Below, one piece after another: positions 25,765 through 34,482 of a stretch of 64,000 bases of DNA (position 1 is its first letter; each line of letters begins with the position of its first letter). Position numbers and translations under genes: made by a program. The notes beneath the pieces were generated by a model. The model saw only the letters and a program-made list of their open reading frames with translations, was not told the DNA's origin and searched no databases. Source of the DNA: Myxococcales bacterium (lineage in GTDB: Bacteria > Myxococcota_A > Polyangia > Palsa-1104 > JAEUJZ01); assembly GCA_016794365.1 (NCBI GenBank), contig JAEUKB010000027.1:26582-90581 (forward strand), read 5' to 3'.

Positions 25765-26335
25765 GACGGTTCCGACGCTGAAGCAGTCCCCACGCAAGTC
25801 CAGCACCGAGTCCGCCCGCGTGTGCAGCCGAATCGACGGGAAGCCACAGTCCCGACGACAAAATCAGCGCACAGGCCACCAGTGACAGGGTGCGCGTGCG
25901 CATCGTCACATGTCCCGTCGAAAGCATCGCAAACAGCGTCAGCAGCACGCCAGAACCACCGGCACTGAGCAGCGCGTGCGACGGAGCCAGCAAAATTGTT
26001 GCAGCTCCCGACGCCAACACGCCCAGCCCCAGCGGAATCAGCGTCGCACAGCGATTGGGCCACAGCCACGTCAGCAGCGAAAGCCACGCCAGGTTGGTCA
26101 TCAAGTGCAGCGCATCGATATGTAGCAGCCAAGCCGTCGCCAGCCGCCAGCCGTCCGACGGAAATGACAAAGGAACAAGCAGCGCCCCCAGATGGGTCAG
26201 CGTCGAAACAGAGAGCTGCCACAGCGGAAACGAGGCCTGCCCATCGAGCCAAACGCCCGCGACAAACAGTCCCAGCCACAGCATCGCAGTCAGCGCAAAC
26301 AGGGCTCGCGACGAGCTGGGCTCAGACGAAGGCAT
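25754..26335 (-). CDS. Rhomboid-family intramembrane serine protease
   Basis: 193 residues with six hydrophobic segments. Motifs: WRLATAWLLHIDALHLMTN (63-81), which carries H72, H77 and N81 of the oxyanion region; SAGGSGVLLTLFA with S128 as nucleophile; and DSAAHAGGLGAGLAWG with H172 as the general base. The Ser-His dyad is intact, so it should be active, cleaving single-pass membrane proteins within the bilayer. The substrate is unknown. It starts 12 nt after the stop of the CNNM/CorC-like gene upstream on the same strand, so it is likely the last gene of that operon. Confidence 0.88.
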   Translation of the reverse strand: MPSSEPSSSRALFALTAMLWLGLFVAGVWLDGQASFPLWQLSVSTLTHLGALLVPLSFPSDGWRLATAWLLHIDALHLMTNLAWLSLLTWLWPNRCATLIPLGLGVLASGAATILLAPSHALLSAGGSGVLLTLFAMLSTGHVTMRTRTLSLVACALILSSGLWLPVDSAAHAGGLGAGLAWGLLQRRNRLTV

Positions 26336-26347
26336 GGAGCCGCTCGG

Positions 26348-27604
26348 CTACTTTCGGTTGCTGCGCAGGATCACTTCCTCGACGCGGCGCTCGTTGGCGA
26401 TCGCGATCTCGAAGGTGACTTTGCCGATATGAATCGTCTCACCGGGACGAGGAATGCGCTTCAGCCGTTCCAGCAGCAAGCCACCAAGCGACTCGTAGTC
26501 ATCGGACTCTGGCAGATCCAGCGACAGTTCACGATTGAGCTGTTCGACGGAAACCCGTGCTTGTACTCGATAGGAACCGTCTCTTTGGCGACTCAGCGAC
26601 GGAGGCTCTTCATCGTATTCGTCTTCGATGTCCCCGACGACTTGTTCCAGCAGATCTTCGACCGTGACCAGTCCGACGGCACCGCCATATTCATCAACGA
26701 TGATCGCCATGCCTTGATGCGCACGCTCCAGACGAACTAGCAAATCGAGCGCTGGACACGACTCGGGCGCATAGAGCGGCTCGCGCATCAGATCTTTGGC
26801 TCTGCCGCTGCTTCGTCCGCTCTTGAGAACATCGAAGGCATGCACCACACCGACGATCTGATCGAGTCTCTCTCGGTAGATCGGAATGCGACTGTATTTT
26901 TTGTCAGCAATCTCTCGGGCCAAGTCAGCGATCGAAGCGGTCTCTGCCTGTGCTGCTACATCGGACAAAGGCTTCATCACATCATCTGCACGCAGTGACG
27001 GAAAATCGAAGATTCGCGCGATCATGGAGCGCTCACCTTCGGTCACATCCGACTGAGACACCGCGCTATCGCTGGCAGGTGGCGTCGGGGTGCTGACCAA
27101 GCTCTCGATCTCTTCGCGCGTGACCAGCTTGTGATGGACATCAATTCCCATCTTCGCCGTCGCCAGCTTGGACACATGCTCCAGCAGATACACGCCGGGC
27201 GCCATCACCTTCATCAAGACCGACAGGATCAGCGCCTGAATCGGAGCAACCTTGTTGGCATGCTGACGGACAATCGCTTTGGGCACGATTTCCCCCAGCA
27301 CCACCACTGTTGGAGTCAGTCCAACAAGAAGCCACAGCTCGACATGACGCGGACTGTGCGCATGCAGCCACAGCGTCCACACCACCGTCTGGGTCACGAC
27401 GGCGAGCTGTGTTCCCAAGAGCGTGGCCGAGAGCAGTCGATGCGGAGCGATCAAGAAGTCCTCGACGAGCTTGGCTCCGCGATGCCCTGCCGCAGCCAGA
27501 TCGCGAATGTGGGCCCGATCGGCGCTGACGATCGCGATCTCGGCGCTTGAAAAAAACGCTTCAATGAGCAAACAGACTGCGCTCAGCAGCATCGGCAGAA
27601 GCAT
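26348..27604 (-). CDS. CNNM/CorC-type membrane protein (DUF21, two CBS domains, CorC domain)
   Basis: 418 residues. The N-terminal DUF21 membrane domain (about 1-190) has [19 protein letters not shown] and [12 protein letters not shown]. Two CBS domains follow (about 205-335; [17 protein letters not shown] and [20 protein letters not shown]). A C-terminal transporter-associated (CorC_HlyC) domain completes it (about 350-415). This is the full architecture of the CNNM/MpfA family linked to Mg2+ efflux or tolerance. The start codon overlaps the stop of the upstream paralogue by 1 nt. Confidence 0.9.
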   Translation of the reverse strand: MLLPMLLSAVCLLIEAFFSSAEIAIVSADRAHIRDLAAAGHRGAKLVEDFLIAPHRLLSATLLGTQLAVVTQTVVWTLWLHAHSPRHVELWLLVGLTPTVVVLGEIVPKAIVRQHANKVAPIQALILSVLMKVMAPGVYLLEHVSKLATAKMGIDVHHKLVTREEIESLVSTPTPPASDSAVSQSDVTEGERSMIARIFDFPSLRADDVMKPLSDVAAQAETASIADLAREIADKKYSRIPIYRERLDQIVGVVHAFDVLKSGRSSGRAKDLMREPLYAPESCPALDLLVRLERAHQGMAIIVDEYGGAVGLVTVEDLLEQVVGDIEDEYDEEPPSLSRQRDGSYRVQARVSVEQLNRELSLDLPESDDYESLGGLLLERLKRIPRPGETIHIGKVTFEIAIANERRVEEVILRSNRK

Positions 27605-28752
27605 CAGCTTTCGCCCTTCCCAAGCGCCAAGGTCTCGCCGCTCATGGCTGGTTGCAGCGTCGGTGTACGCGCCAGATCGGCAAACAGTGGCCGCAGCAGA
27701 TCTTCCATCGTCACAAGTCCAGCCAAGCGACCGTATTCATCGACGACCATTGCCATGTGCGTCTTGCGACGCTGAAACTCGCGCAGCAGTCGCTCACACT
27801 TGGCGCGCTTGGGCACAAACAGCGGCGGGTGAAGCAAGTCCGCAAGCGGTCGGCCTTCCAAGTCTCCGTAGCTATACCCGACGAGATCTTTGGCCAGCAA
27901 GATCCCGATGACATTGTCGCGACGACCTCGATAGACCGGAATGCGCGAATAGCGCTGCTTCGAGACTGTCTCGACGATTCGCGCGAGCGGCATCGCGACG
28001 GGCACAGCAAAGACGTTGCGCTCCAGCGTCATCAGGTTTCCGACCGTCAGATCGCCAAAGTCGAGGACGTTGTGAATCAGCTTGCGCTCTGCACCGCGAA
28101 TCTCTCCTTCGGCTTGACCCAGATCGACGAGCGTCCGAATTTCGCGCTCAGACAAGACCGGCGCAGCCTCGGTATGACGACCTTTGGGACCGATCAAAAG
28201 CAGCAAAAGCAAGTCCGACACTGTGCTGACGAGAACACGCGGAACCCAGAGCACCCACGTCAGCACTTTCAGCAGCCACGACACGATGAGCGCCCAGCGC
28301 TCTGCCAGCTTGATGCCGATGGTCTTGGGAATCAGCTCGCCGAACATCACCAGCAGAGGAACCGTCAGCAGCGTCGAGACGATGGCAACCAGTACATCAA
28401 GCGATGCAGGCTGAAAGTCCGAAAACAGCCGAGGAAACAGCCGAAACAGCCTCGTCACGGACTCAGTCATCACTTCCGACAGCAAGATGTTGGTCAGCTC
28501 GTTGCCAATGATGATGGTGGTAATCAGCCGTCGCGGGTCCGACAGCAGCCACAGAACACGCGCACTGGCTGTATCCGTCGCTGCATTTTGTCGCAGCACT
28601 TCCCGACGAGTACGAGACAACGACAACAGCGCAGTCTCCGTCCCAGAAAAAAATCCTGCCGACAGAAACAACGGCACAAGAAACAGCATGTGCGACAAAA
28701 GCCCGATGGCTCCTTGCCACAGTCCGCTGCTGGCTACCGCATCACCGCTCAT
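27604..28752 (-). CDS. CNNM/CorC-type membrane protein without the C-terminal CorC domain
   Basis: 382 residues and a paralogue of the next gene. The DUF21 membrane part has SAGFFSGTETALLSLSRTRR, and FGELIPKTIGIKLAE near its end. Two CBS domains follow (SRIPVYRGRRDNVIGILLAKD and MAMVVDEYGRLAGLVTMEDLL). It stops about 30 residues after the CBS pair and lacks the CorC_HlyC domain that its partner keeps. The coupled tandem suggests a heteromeric membrane complex, with the CBS pairs sensing nucleotide-Mg2+. It is the first gene of a CNNM-CNNM-rhomboid operon. Confidence 0.88.
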   Translation of the reverse strand: MSGDAVASSGLWQGAIGLLSHMLFLVPLFLSAGFFSGTETALLSLSRTRREVLRQNAATDTASARVLWLLSDPRRLITTIIIGNELTNILLSEVMTESVTRLFRLFPRLFSDFQPASLDVLVAIVSTLLTVPLLVMFGELIPKTIGIKLAERWALIVSWLLKVLTWVLWVPRVLVSTVSDLLLLLLIGPKGRHTEAAPVLSEREIRTLVDLGQAEGEIRGAERKLIHNVLDFGDLTVGNLMTLERNVFAVPVAMPLARIVETVSKQRYSRIPVYRGRRDNVIGILLAKDLVGYSYGDLEGRPLADLLHPPLFVPKRAKCERLLREFQRRKTHMAMVVDEYGRLAGLVTMEDLLRPLFADLARTPTLQPAMSGETLALGKGES

Positions 28753-28847
28753 GAGGAAACGCAGTCTATATCAGCCCGCAGCGCTAGGCACCATGCGACC
28801 GTCGCACAATTGTGATTTTTGGACGGATTTCGCCGCAGGATCTGCGC

Positions 28848-30098
28848 TTACTTTGGTGGGCTCGCCAGTCGGCGATCCAGCGCTTTGAGCTGCTGCTCGG
28901 CCTTTTGTTTGCGATCTTTGTCAAACTCGCTGGCGCACTCTCGGTTGCCCGCTGGTCGCGTCACGAGTCCATCTTGCAACAGTTTTTGCCGTCGCAGTCT
29001 CTCGGTCTGTCGCCACTTCTGGGCAGCCACCGGATCCGTCGGCGCAGTCGGAGCCGCTACAAAGCCAACGTGTGACAGTCCTTTGATCTTGGACTCGACG
29101 GCATCCAGCATCACTTGATCGATCGACGAGTAGCTGTGCTCTGCGAGCTTGGCGACGAAGTGTGGTCCACGCTGCATCGTGTAATGCCACACATCGCCGC
29201 GCACATACGGCAGCAGGTTCGACTTGATGGTGCGCACTACGCTGGTCTGTTCGTCAAACGGCAGCGCTGCAAAGTTTCGTCGGAATCCCTCGCCATAGCC
29301 AAACCACGACTCGGCATTGGACAGATACACGACGCGAACCATCAGCTTGGCAGCCTTCGCAGCGTCGGCAATCTGAAGCAGCGTACGCGGTCCGTTTAGG
29401 TCTCCCAGCCGAGGCACAATCAGGCCTTTTTGTGCCAGCTTGCGGATGTACGCGTACTTTTCTGCGTCGCCGAGCCAGGTGTGAGACTGAGAAATCTCGT
29501 CGCGGAGATGCGCCAGCAAGTCGTCTCGATACTGCGTATACAGCACAAGAAGTGACTTGCGATGACGCAGCTCCAGCGACGACAATGCTGCTTCCACAGA
29601 GGCTACGCCTTTGCGCTCAAACAGCGCGACGAACGCTTGTGGTGTTTCCGTCGCAGAGATCAGCGCCGCATACAGCCTGTGCAGCTTGACAACTTCCATG
29701 TCGATGTCGATGAGCCACAGCACCTGCGACTTTGCAGCAGCAGCGACGGTATAGTTCTGATCTCCGCCGACCCCGATGTAGCCGCCACCGATGCCCTTTA
29801 CGTCGTCGAAGAAGATGTCGTGACGACGCTCGTTCGACCACATGTAGTGACGACGGACGCCTCCGGCTGGTTCGTCAGACGGGGCCGTAACCGCGCGCAG
29901 CAGCTCTGCGTCTGGGGACGATGGATCAGGTGCCACACGAGGATTGGCCGTCGCGAGCGCAGAAGCTCCACTCGGAGGCTCGCTGGCCCATGTCGAAGCA
30001 GCCAGCAGCACCGCAGCGGTCCACGTTCCAACCTTCAGCCTCGTGAGGAGGCCTCGAGCGATACCAAAAGAGATTTGCACGATTGTAAATCGTACCAC
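28848..30098 (-). CDS. Secreted protein, LIC_10091-like (methyltransferase-like fold)
   Basis: 416 residues from a GTG at 30098. A signal peptide covers about residues 1-38 (hydrophobic TWTAAVLLAASTWAS). The mature part starts after a Pro/Ala-rich linker with HYMWSNERRHDIFFDDVKG, GGGYIGVGGDQNYTVAAAA and VLWLIDIDMEVVKLHRLY, which resembles the LIC_10091 family (first noted in Leptospira) with a SAM-methyltransferase-like fold, here predicted to be exported. I recognise this from memory of the motif pattern only. The C-terminus is basic. The start is uncertain: an inverted repeat ACGATT-gta-AATCGT (30079-30093) lies within the first codons. It is divergent from the M23 peptidase gene. Confidence 0.55.
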   Translation of the reverse strand: MVRFTIVQISFGIARGLLTRLKVGTWTAAVLLAASTWASEPPSGASALATANPRVAPDPSSPDAELLRAVTAPSDEPAGGVRRHYMWSNERRHDIFFDDVKGIGGGYIGVGGDQNYTVAAAAKSQVLWLIDIDMEVVKLHRLYAALISATETPQAFVALFERKGVASVEAALSSLELRHRKSLLVLYTQYRDDLLAHLRDEISQSHTWLGDAEKYAYIRKLAQKGLIVPRLGDLNGPRTLLQIADAAKAAKLMVRVVYLSNAESWFGYGEGFRRNFAALPFDEQTSVVRTIKSNLLPYVRGDVWHYTMQRGPHFVAKLAEHSYSSIDQVMLDAVESKIKGLSHVGFVAAPTAPTDPVAAQKWRQTERLRRQKLLQDGLVTRPAGNRECASEFDKDRKQKAEQQLKALDRRLASPPK

Positions 30099-30187
30099 CC
30101 AAGGCCAAGTGGGCTCTGCGGAAACTTCTGAGTCATTTCCATGGTCAAGCTGCGCGACGACATCGCTCGCATGGTAGGCTGCTTGGT

Positions 30188-31495
30188 ATGTTTGGAATGT
30201 CGATCCGTTCGAGCGCGCAGGGGGACAGAGGACGGACTGCTCGACTGTGTGGGCTGGCTCTGCTGAGCTTGCTCGTCGAAGACACGGTTTGTGCCGAGCG
30301 TGACAAAGCCCAAGGAGATGCGAGCGCAGCGGTCAGCGAAAAGAGCGCTGCGCCGGACAAAGCTTCGCCGGACAAAGCTTCGCCGGACAAAGCTTCGCCG
30401 GACAAAAGTCCACGGCTCCCGCCGATTCACGACGAGCAGCTTCCGCCAAAGTCACGAACGCTGGTGACGAAACCGACGAAGAACATGCTAATCGACTTCG
30501 TGCTGGAGATGCAGAATCGCAGCCAAGCGATTGCTCGACGGTATGTTCAGCTTCTGCTGTCGGAACGGTACGACGAAGCCAATCTCCTACACGATGAAGT
30601 CGGAGGTCGTCGCATTGAGTGGCCGCCGCTGACGCAGCAAGTCGAAGCATTCACCGCCGAGCATGGACAGCCCAAAGAGATCGTCCAGTATCTGGCTACT
30701 TCCGTCGGTGCCGAGGTTCAGACGTTCTACTTTACGGCGCACTACAAAGACAGCATCGAGCTGGGCGTGCGCGTCACCATCGATCACTACGGACATGTCG
30801 TCGGTGCTGCCGTTGGTGGAGAAGTCATTCCCACCGCCAAAAAGCGCTACGACCGACACGACCACTACACCACCAAGACCGAGCTGGCACTGCCATTTCG
30901 AGGAACCTGGACCGCAACCAACGCCACGCCAGGCTCGGGAAACGGACACTATCTAAATCCCAACCAGCGCTTCGCCGTCGATTTTCAGATCTCCGTCGAT
31001 GTCGCACCGGGACAGCGCTCCAATCACAAGGGCGACGGAAGCAAAAATAGCGACTACTACGCGTACGGTCAGGACATCTTGGCTCCCGCAAGTGGCACAG
31101 TGGTCGCTGTCGTCGATGGAATCCCCGAAAATCCACCGGGTCTGACCGATATTTATTATCGATTCGGAAACTCGATCACGCTGTCGCTGGGGAGCGGGGA
31201 ATACGCGCTGCTTGCTCACCTTCAGACGGGAAGCACCAAAGTTCGCGTCGGAGATCGTGTCACGCGCGGTCAGCTGCTCGCGCGCTGCGGCAACAGTGGC
31301 AACTCGACGGCACCGCATCTTCACTTTCAACTATCCGACAGTCCGACGCTGAGCGTTGCAGCCAGCCTGCCCGTACAGTTTGTTCACGTCGTCCGGCAAG
31401 GTGTCCCCGAAGCGCGCATTCAGCCGATGAGCGGCGATCGCGTCTCAAACCAAGAGCCAGCGATGGAACAGCATCCAGCCAAAGCTGTTCCGTGA
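30188..31495 (+). CDS. M23-family peptidase with PDKAS repeats, exported
   Basis: 435 residues. An N-terminal hydrophobic segment (LCGLALLSLLVEDTVCA) is probably a signal peptide. Next is a low-complexity region with PDKAS repeats, then an unclassified domain (about 90-235), then a LytM/M23 domain (about 270-390) with RFAVDFQ, YGQDILAPASGTVVAV, LLAHLQTGS and APHLHFQL. Metal ligands H and D are recognisable, though the first His motif is atypical. M23 enzymes cut peptidoglycan cross-bridges; degenerate members act as regulators. The central domain resembles a DUF3887-type module, which I cannot confirm. Confidence 0.8.
   Translation: MFGMSIRSSAQGDRGRTARLCGLALLSLLVEDTVCAERDKAQGDASAAVSEKSAAPDKASPDKASPDKASPDKSPRLPPIHDEQLPPKSRTLVTKPTKNMLIDFVLEMQNRSQAIARRYVQLLLSERYDEANLLHDEVGGRRIEWPPLTQQVEAFTAEHGQPKEIVQYLATSVGAEVQTFYFTAHYKDSIELGVRVTIDHYGHVVGAAVGGEVIPTAKKRYDRHDHYTTKTELALPFRGTWTATNATPGSGNGHYLNPNQRFAVDFQISVDVAPGQRSNHKGDGSKNSDYYAYGQDILAPASGTVVAVVDGIPENPPGLTDIYYRFGNSITLSLGSGEYALLAHLQTGSTKVRVGDRVTRGQLLARCGNSGNSTAPHLHFQLSDSPTLSVAASLPVQFVHVVRQGVPEARIQPMSGDRVSNQEPAMEQHPAKAVP
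30352..30411 (+). repeat. 15-bp in-frame tandem repeat in the M23 peptidase gene
   Basis: Three perfect copies of gccggacaaagcttc (30352-30366, 30367-30381, 30382-30396) and a fourth degenerate one. They encode PDKAS repeats just after the signal peptide. Confidence 0.9.
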
Positions 31496-31538
31496 CCGCG
31501 TAGATGACGAAGTCAGCTCCGTCGATTCCAAGTGCAGC

Positions 31539-32504
31539 TTATTTGGCTGATGGTGCGACGACAGGCGCAGAACTTGACGTTGCGGGCTGAGCCGAAGCTT
31601 CCGTCGAAGGAGATCCAGGAGCCGTCAGCGCCGCACGCGATCCCACCTGTCCAAGCTGCTGTGGCGGTGCGGAGAGCAGGTACTTTCCGTCGATGTACTT
31701 AAACGGCGGCTCCCCTTTGGCTTTGCGCGCTTCGTTTTCGTCGGCAATCCACTTGAGCAGCTTCGGCAGCATCTCCACCGTCGCGGGCTGAACATCGTGA
31801 AACAGAACTATCGAGCGCGCTCGTCGCACACGCGATAGCTCGTCTTTCATCACCGCCAAGATCTTGTCCGGATCTTGCAGCTTCCAGTCTTGCGGATCGA
31901 TGTCCCAGCCGATCGGACGAATTCCCAGCTTGTGCAGCGTCGCAGTCAGCGATGCACAGTGCGATCCAAACGGCGTCCGAAACAGCGGCGGTGCCACGCC
32001 GGTTGCATCTTGGATGAGCTGCGCATTGTCGAGAATTTCGCGCTCTCCGACGACGGGCCCACGCTTTCCACACAAAAAGTAGTGATGAACCGTGTGATTT
32101 CCGACGATGTGACCACGTCGCAGCGCTTCGCGCATCAGCTCTTTGGCTTTTTCGTTCTGCGCGCCCTTCCCCATAAAGCGTACGCCGTTGACGAAGAACA
32201 CGGTCTTGATGCCGTACTGGTCGAGCGCCTCGAGAACCTTCGGCGTTGTATCGACACGAGGTCCGTCGTCAAACGTGAGCAGAAGCTCATACGCGCTGGG
32301 CTTGGGCAGCGCTGGCTTTGGCGGTGGTGCAGGCTTGGGCGTCGTCGCTGGCTTGAATGAAGCAGGCTTTGCCGTCGCTGTCGGCTTATGTGCAGCACTC
32401 GCTGGCTTCGTCGGCTTGCCAGCCGCGTAGACCGTAGCGTGTGAAACGGAACCCCAAAGAGCCAGCGCAGCAGCAGCGGCCCCGAAGAAGACTGAAGACT
32501 TCAC
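31539..32504 (-). CDS. Polysaccharide deacetylase (CE4), exported
   Basis: 321 residues. The signal peptide is residues 1-28. A Lys/Pro/Ala-rich linker (29-70) leads into a NodB-type domain with TFDDGP (77-82, catalytic base and metal Asp), HTVHH (137-141, metal His), RTPFG and DPQDW, and an IVLFHD motif. All five CE4 motifs are present. It probably removes N-acetyl groups from peptidoglycan or an exopolysaccharide outside the inner membrane. The C-terminal 40 residues are Ser/Ala/Pro-rich. It is convergent with the M23 peptidase gene, which is also an envelope enzyme. Confidence 0.9.
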   Translation of the reverse strand: MKSSVFFGAAAAALALWGSVSHATVYAAGKPTKPASAAHKPTATAKPASFKPATTPKPAPPPKPALPKPSAYELLLTFDDGPRVDTTPKVLEALDQYGIKTVFFVNGVRFMGKGAQNEKAKELMREALRRGHIVGNHTVHHYFLCGKRGPVVGEREILDNAQLIQDATGVAPPLFRTPFGSHCASLTATLHKLGIRPIGWDIDPQDWKLQDPDKILAVMKDELSRVRRARSIVLFHDVQPATVEMLPKLLKWIADENEARKAKGEPPFKYIDGKYLLSAPPQQLGQVGSRAALTAPGSPSTEASAQPATSSSAPVVAPSAK

Positions 32505-32559
32505 GTCGCGATGGTACGCCGAGCCTGCGTAGCGTCAACGAAAGTTCCGCGCGGGCCAG

Positions 32560-33384
32560 CTACCAGCGCTTCCAGTGACCTTTGCCTTTTCCCTTAAACC
32601 AGTGGCCGCGACCGTGTCCGTGGCCATGTCCGTGCAGAATCACGGCACCAGGAACGCCGATCACCACCGGCGCGGGCGGCGCAACAACCACCGTCGGAGT
32701 CGGCGGTGCAACAACCACGGTTGGGCTTGGTGCGACGACGACAGCGGGCCTGCTCGGCGCAACAACCACCGTCGGGCTGGCTGGTGCCACCACAACGGGC
32801 GGAGGCTCGACCCACACCGTGCCTTGCCATTCCGGCGGCGGCGTCACCACCACTTTCGGACGCTGGGCGACGTAAGGACGGTATTCCACTTCGATCGCTT
32901 TTTCGATCTGCGGACGCGCACGCGCTACGTCGGGAGGAATTGGTCCCACGTAGAAAATCACGTCGTTTTGCACTTTGTAGCCCGGCGACTCGTGCTGCAC
33001 CGGATAGTCGTGAAAGTGCGGACCTTTCAGGAAGCAAAACGTCGGCGGAGGCGGCACCGATCCCGGCAGCGTCTCGACGTGAACGGGCACCGGATGATGA
33101 CCGTAATACACCGACTTCTGACCGTCGTAGCCAAACGGAACCGGATCGCCGGTAAACACGTAGTCGTCACCAACGCGCTGATACAGGCTCGGCTTGTCCG
33201 GCGCGTAGTCGTGCGTGTGCGGCACGTCGATCTGACAGTAGCCGTTTACGACGGTGGTGATCGGATGCGGACCCAGGTAGCGACTCTTCACCCGCAGCCC
33301 TGGCGGAACTTTCGGCGGCGACGCCATCGCCGGAACAGCGAGCAGTGCGGACAAGAGCGCCCCAAACCAGACCGTGCGGTTCAT
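32560..33384 (-). CDS. Secreted low-complexity protein with PTVVVAP repeats and His/Gly/Lys tail
   Basis: About 274 residues. The signal peptide is MNRTVWFGALLSALLAVPAMA. The next 160 residues are His- and Tyr-rich (VPHTHDYAPD, GPHFHDYPVQHESPGY), with no family I recognise. Residues about 185-240 carry five to six VVVAP repeats. The C-terminus is GHGHGHGRGHWFKGKGKGHWKRW, which could bind metal or anionic polymers. Two ATGs sit 6 nt apart (33390 and 33384). GAGG is 9 nt from the second, so I favour 33384. Function unknown; an outer-surface structural or metal-binding role is only a guess. Confidence 0.6.
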   Translation of the reverse strand: MNRTVWFGALLSALLAVPAMASPPKVPPGLRVKSRYLGPHPITTVVNGYCQIDVPHTHDYAPDKPSLYQRVGDDYVFTGDPVPFGYDGQKSVYYGHHPVPVHVETLPGSVPPPPTFCFLKGPHFHDYPVQHESPGYKVQNDVIFYVGPIPPDVARARPQIEKAIEVEYRPYVAQRPKVVVTPPPEWQGTVWVEPPPVVVAPASPTVVVAPSRPAVVVAPSPTVVVAPPTPTVVVAPPAPVVIGVPGAVILHGHGHGHGRGHWFKGKGKGHWKRW

Positions 33385-33564
33385 ATGCATCTACCTCAGA
33401 CTCAGAGGGTTCAATCGCTCGAAATACAGCTTCAGGTCAGTATATCGCGACGGAAAAGCTGCGCGCTAGTGACTGAAACAGCGGGCGCGCGTAAGGCATC
33501 GGAGTTGTCAGCACAAAAACGGGACAAAAGATGAACTCAGCTTCGGTCGCAGCCGTGAAAGAAA

Positions 33565-33605
33565 CTAGATAGTGCTGGTATCTAGCGCTATCTAGTGCTA
33601 TCTAG
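33565..33605. promoter_or_regulatory. Helically phased TATCTAG repeats upstream of etfB
   Basis: TATCTAG occurs at 33579-33585, 33589-33595 and 33599-33605, exactly 10 bp apart. An inverted copy (CTAGATA) at 33565-33571 forms a 7-bp stem with the first. The array ends 43 nt before the etfB start codon. The 10-bp period places all copies on one face of the helix, which suggests cooperative binding by a regulator. Confidence 0.6.
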
Positions 33606-33648
33606 TGAGTCTAATTCCAACTCGCGTTCAACCAACCAAGGAGTGGCC

Positions 33649-34470
33649 GTGAAGATCCTCGTCACCGCCAAGCGGATTCCCGATCCAACCCAAAAACTCA
33701 AGCTCAAGGACAACGCGCTCGACCTAAGCGGTGCCAACTGGCAGCTCAACCAGTTTGACGAATACGCCGTCGAGGCAGCGCTTCGTCTGACCGAAGATGC
33801 AGCCAACCAAGCCACGCGCCAAGGTCAAGTGACGGTTGCCTCGCTCGGTCCGTCTGATGTGGCCACGCAGCTTCGATCGGCACTGGCGATGGGCGCAGAC
33901 AAAGCCATTCGCGTCGATGCCAAAGATGAAGAGCTGGATGCCAGCGTCGTCGCCAAGACGATTGCCAAGCTGGTGCAGCGCGATCAGCCCGACCTGGTGC
34001 TGATGGGCAAGCTCGCCGCTGACAACGAAGGCAACGATGTCGGTCAGCGCGTCGCTGCGATCCTCGGATGGCCGCAGGCAACCTTCGCGTGCAGCATCCA
34101 AGTGGTCGATGGTGGCAAAGCACTGATCGTCGGTCGCGAAGTCGATGCCGGTGTGGAGCTCAAGAAAGTGCAGCTTCCCGCCGTGGTGACGGTCGATCTG
34201 CGCATCGTGTCGCCGCACGCCGTCAAAAATGGCAAGACCAAGGCCGAGTTCGCGTATCCCGATGGTCCGCGTTACTCGTCGCTCAAGGGCATTCGCGCCG
34301 CCAACTCCAAGCCGTTTGAGCAGCTTACGCTGGCTCAGCTCGCTGTGAGCGCGACGCCGAAGACCAAGGTGCTCAAGGTCGAGACGCCGCCAGCACGTCA
34401 GGCTGGTAAGAAGGTGGGCTCGGTCGCTGAGCTGGTGGAGAAGCTGCAAAAAGAAGCCAAAGTTCTTTGA
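33649..34470 (+). CDS. etfB: Electron transfer flavoprotein beta subunit
   Basis: 273 residues from a GTG preceded by AAGGAG at 5 nt. It begins KILVTAKRIPDPTQKLKL and has NQFDEYAVEAALRL, ALAMGADKAIRVD, LVLMGKLAADNEGNDVGQ and a C-terminal RYSSLKGIRAANSKP, all typical of EtfB, which binds AMP and half of the FAD pocket. With EtfA it carries electrons from acyl-CoA dehydrogenases to the quinone pool. An upstream in-frame GTG at 33595 is rejected because it lies inside the repeat array. It is followed 12 nt later by etfA. Confidence 0.95.
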   Translation: MKILVTAKRIPDPTQKLKLKDNALDLSGANWQLNQFDEYAVEAALRLTEDAANQATRQGQVTVASLGPSDVATQLRSALAMGADKAIRVDAKDEELDASVVAKTIAKLVQRDQPDLVLMGKLAADNEGNDVGQRVAAILGWPQATFACSIQVVDGGKALIVGREVDAGVELKKVQLPAVVTVDLRIVSPHAVKNGKTKAEFAYPDGPRYSSLKGIRAANSKPFEQLTLAQLAVSATPKTKVLKVETPPARQAGKKVGSVAELVEKLQKEAKVL

Positions 34471-34482
34471 TGAGGTGATGCC

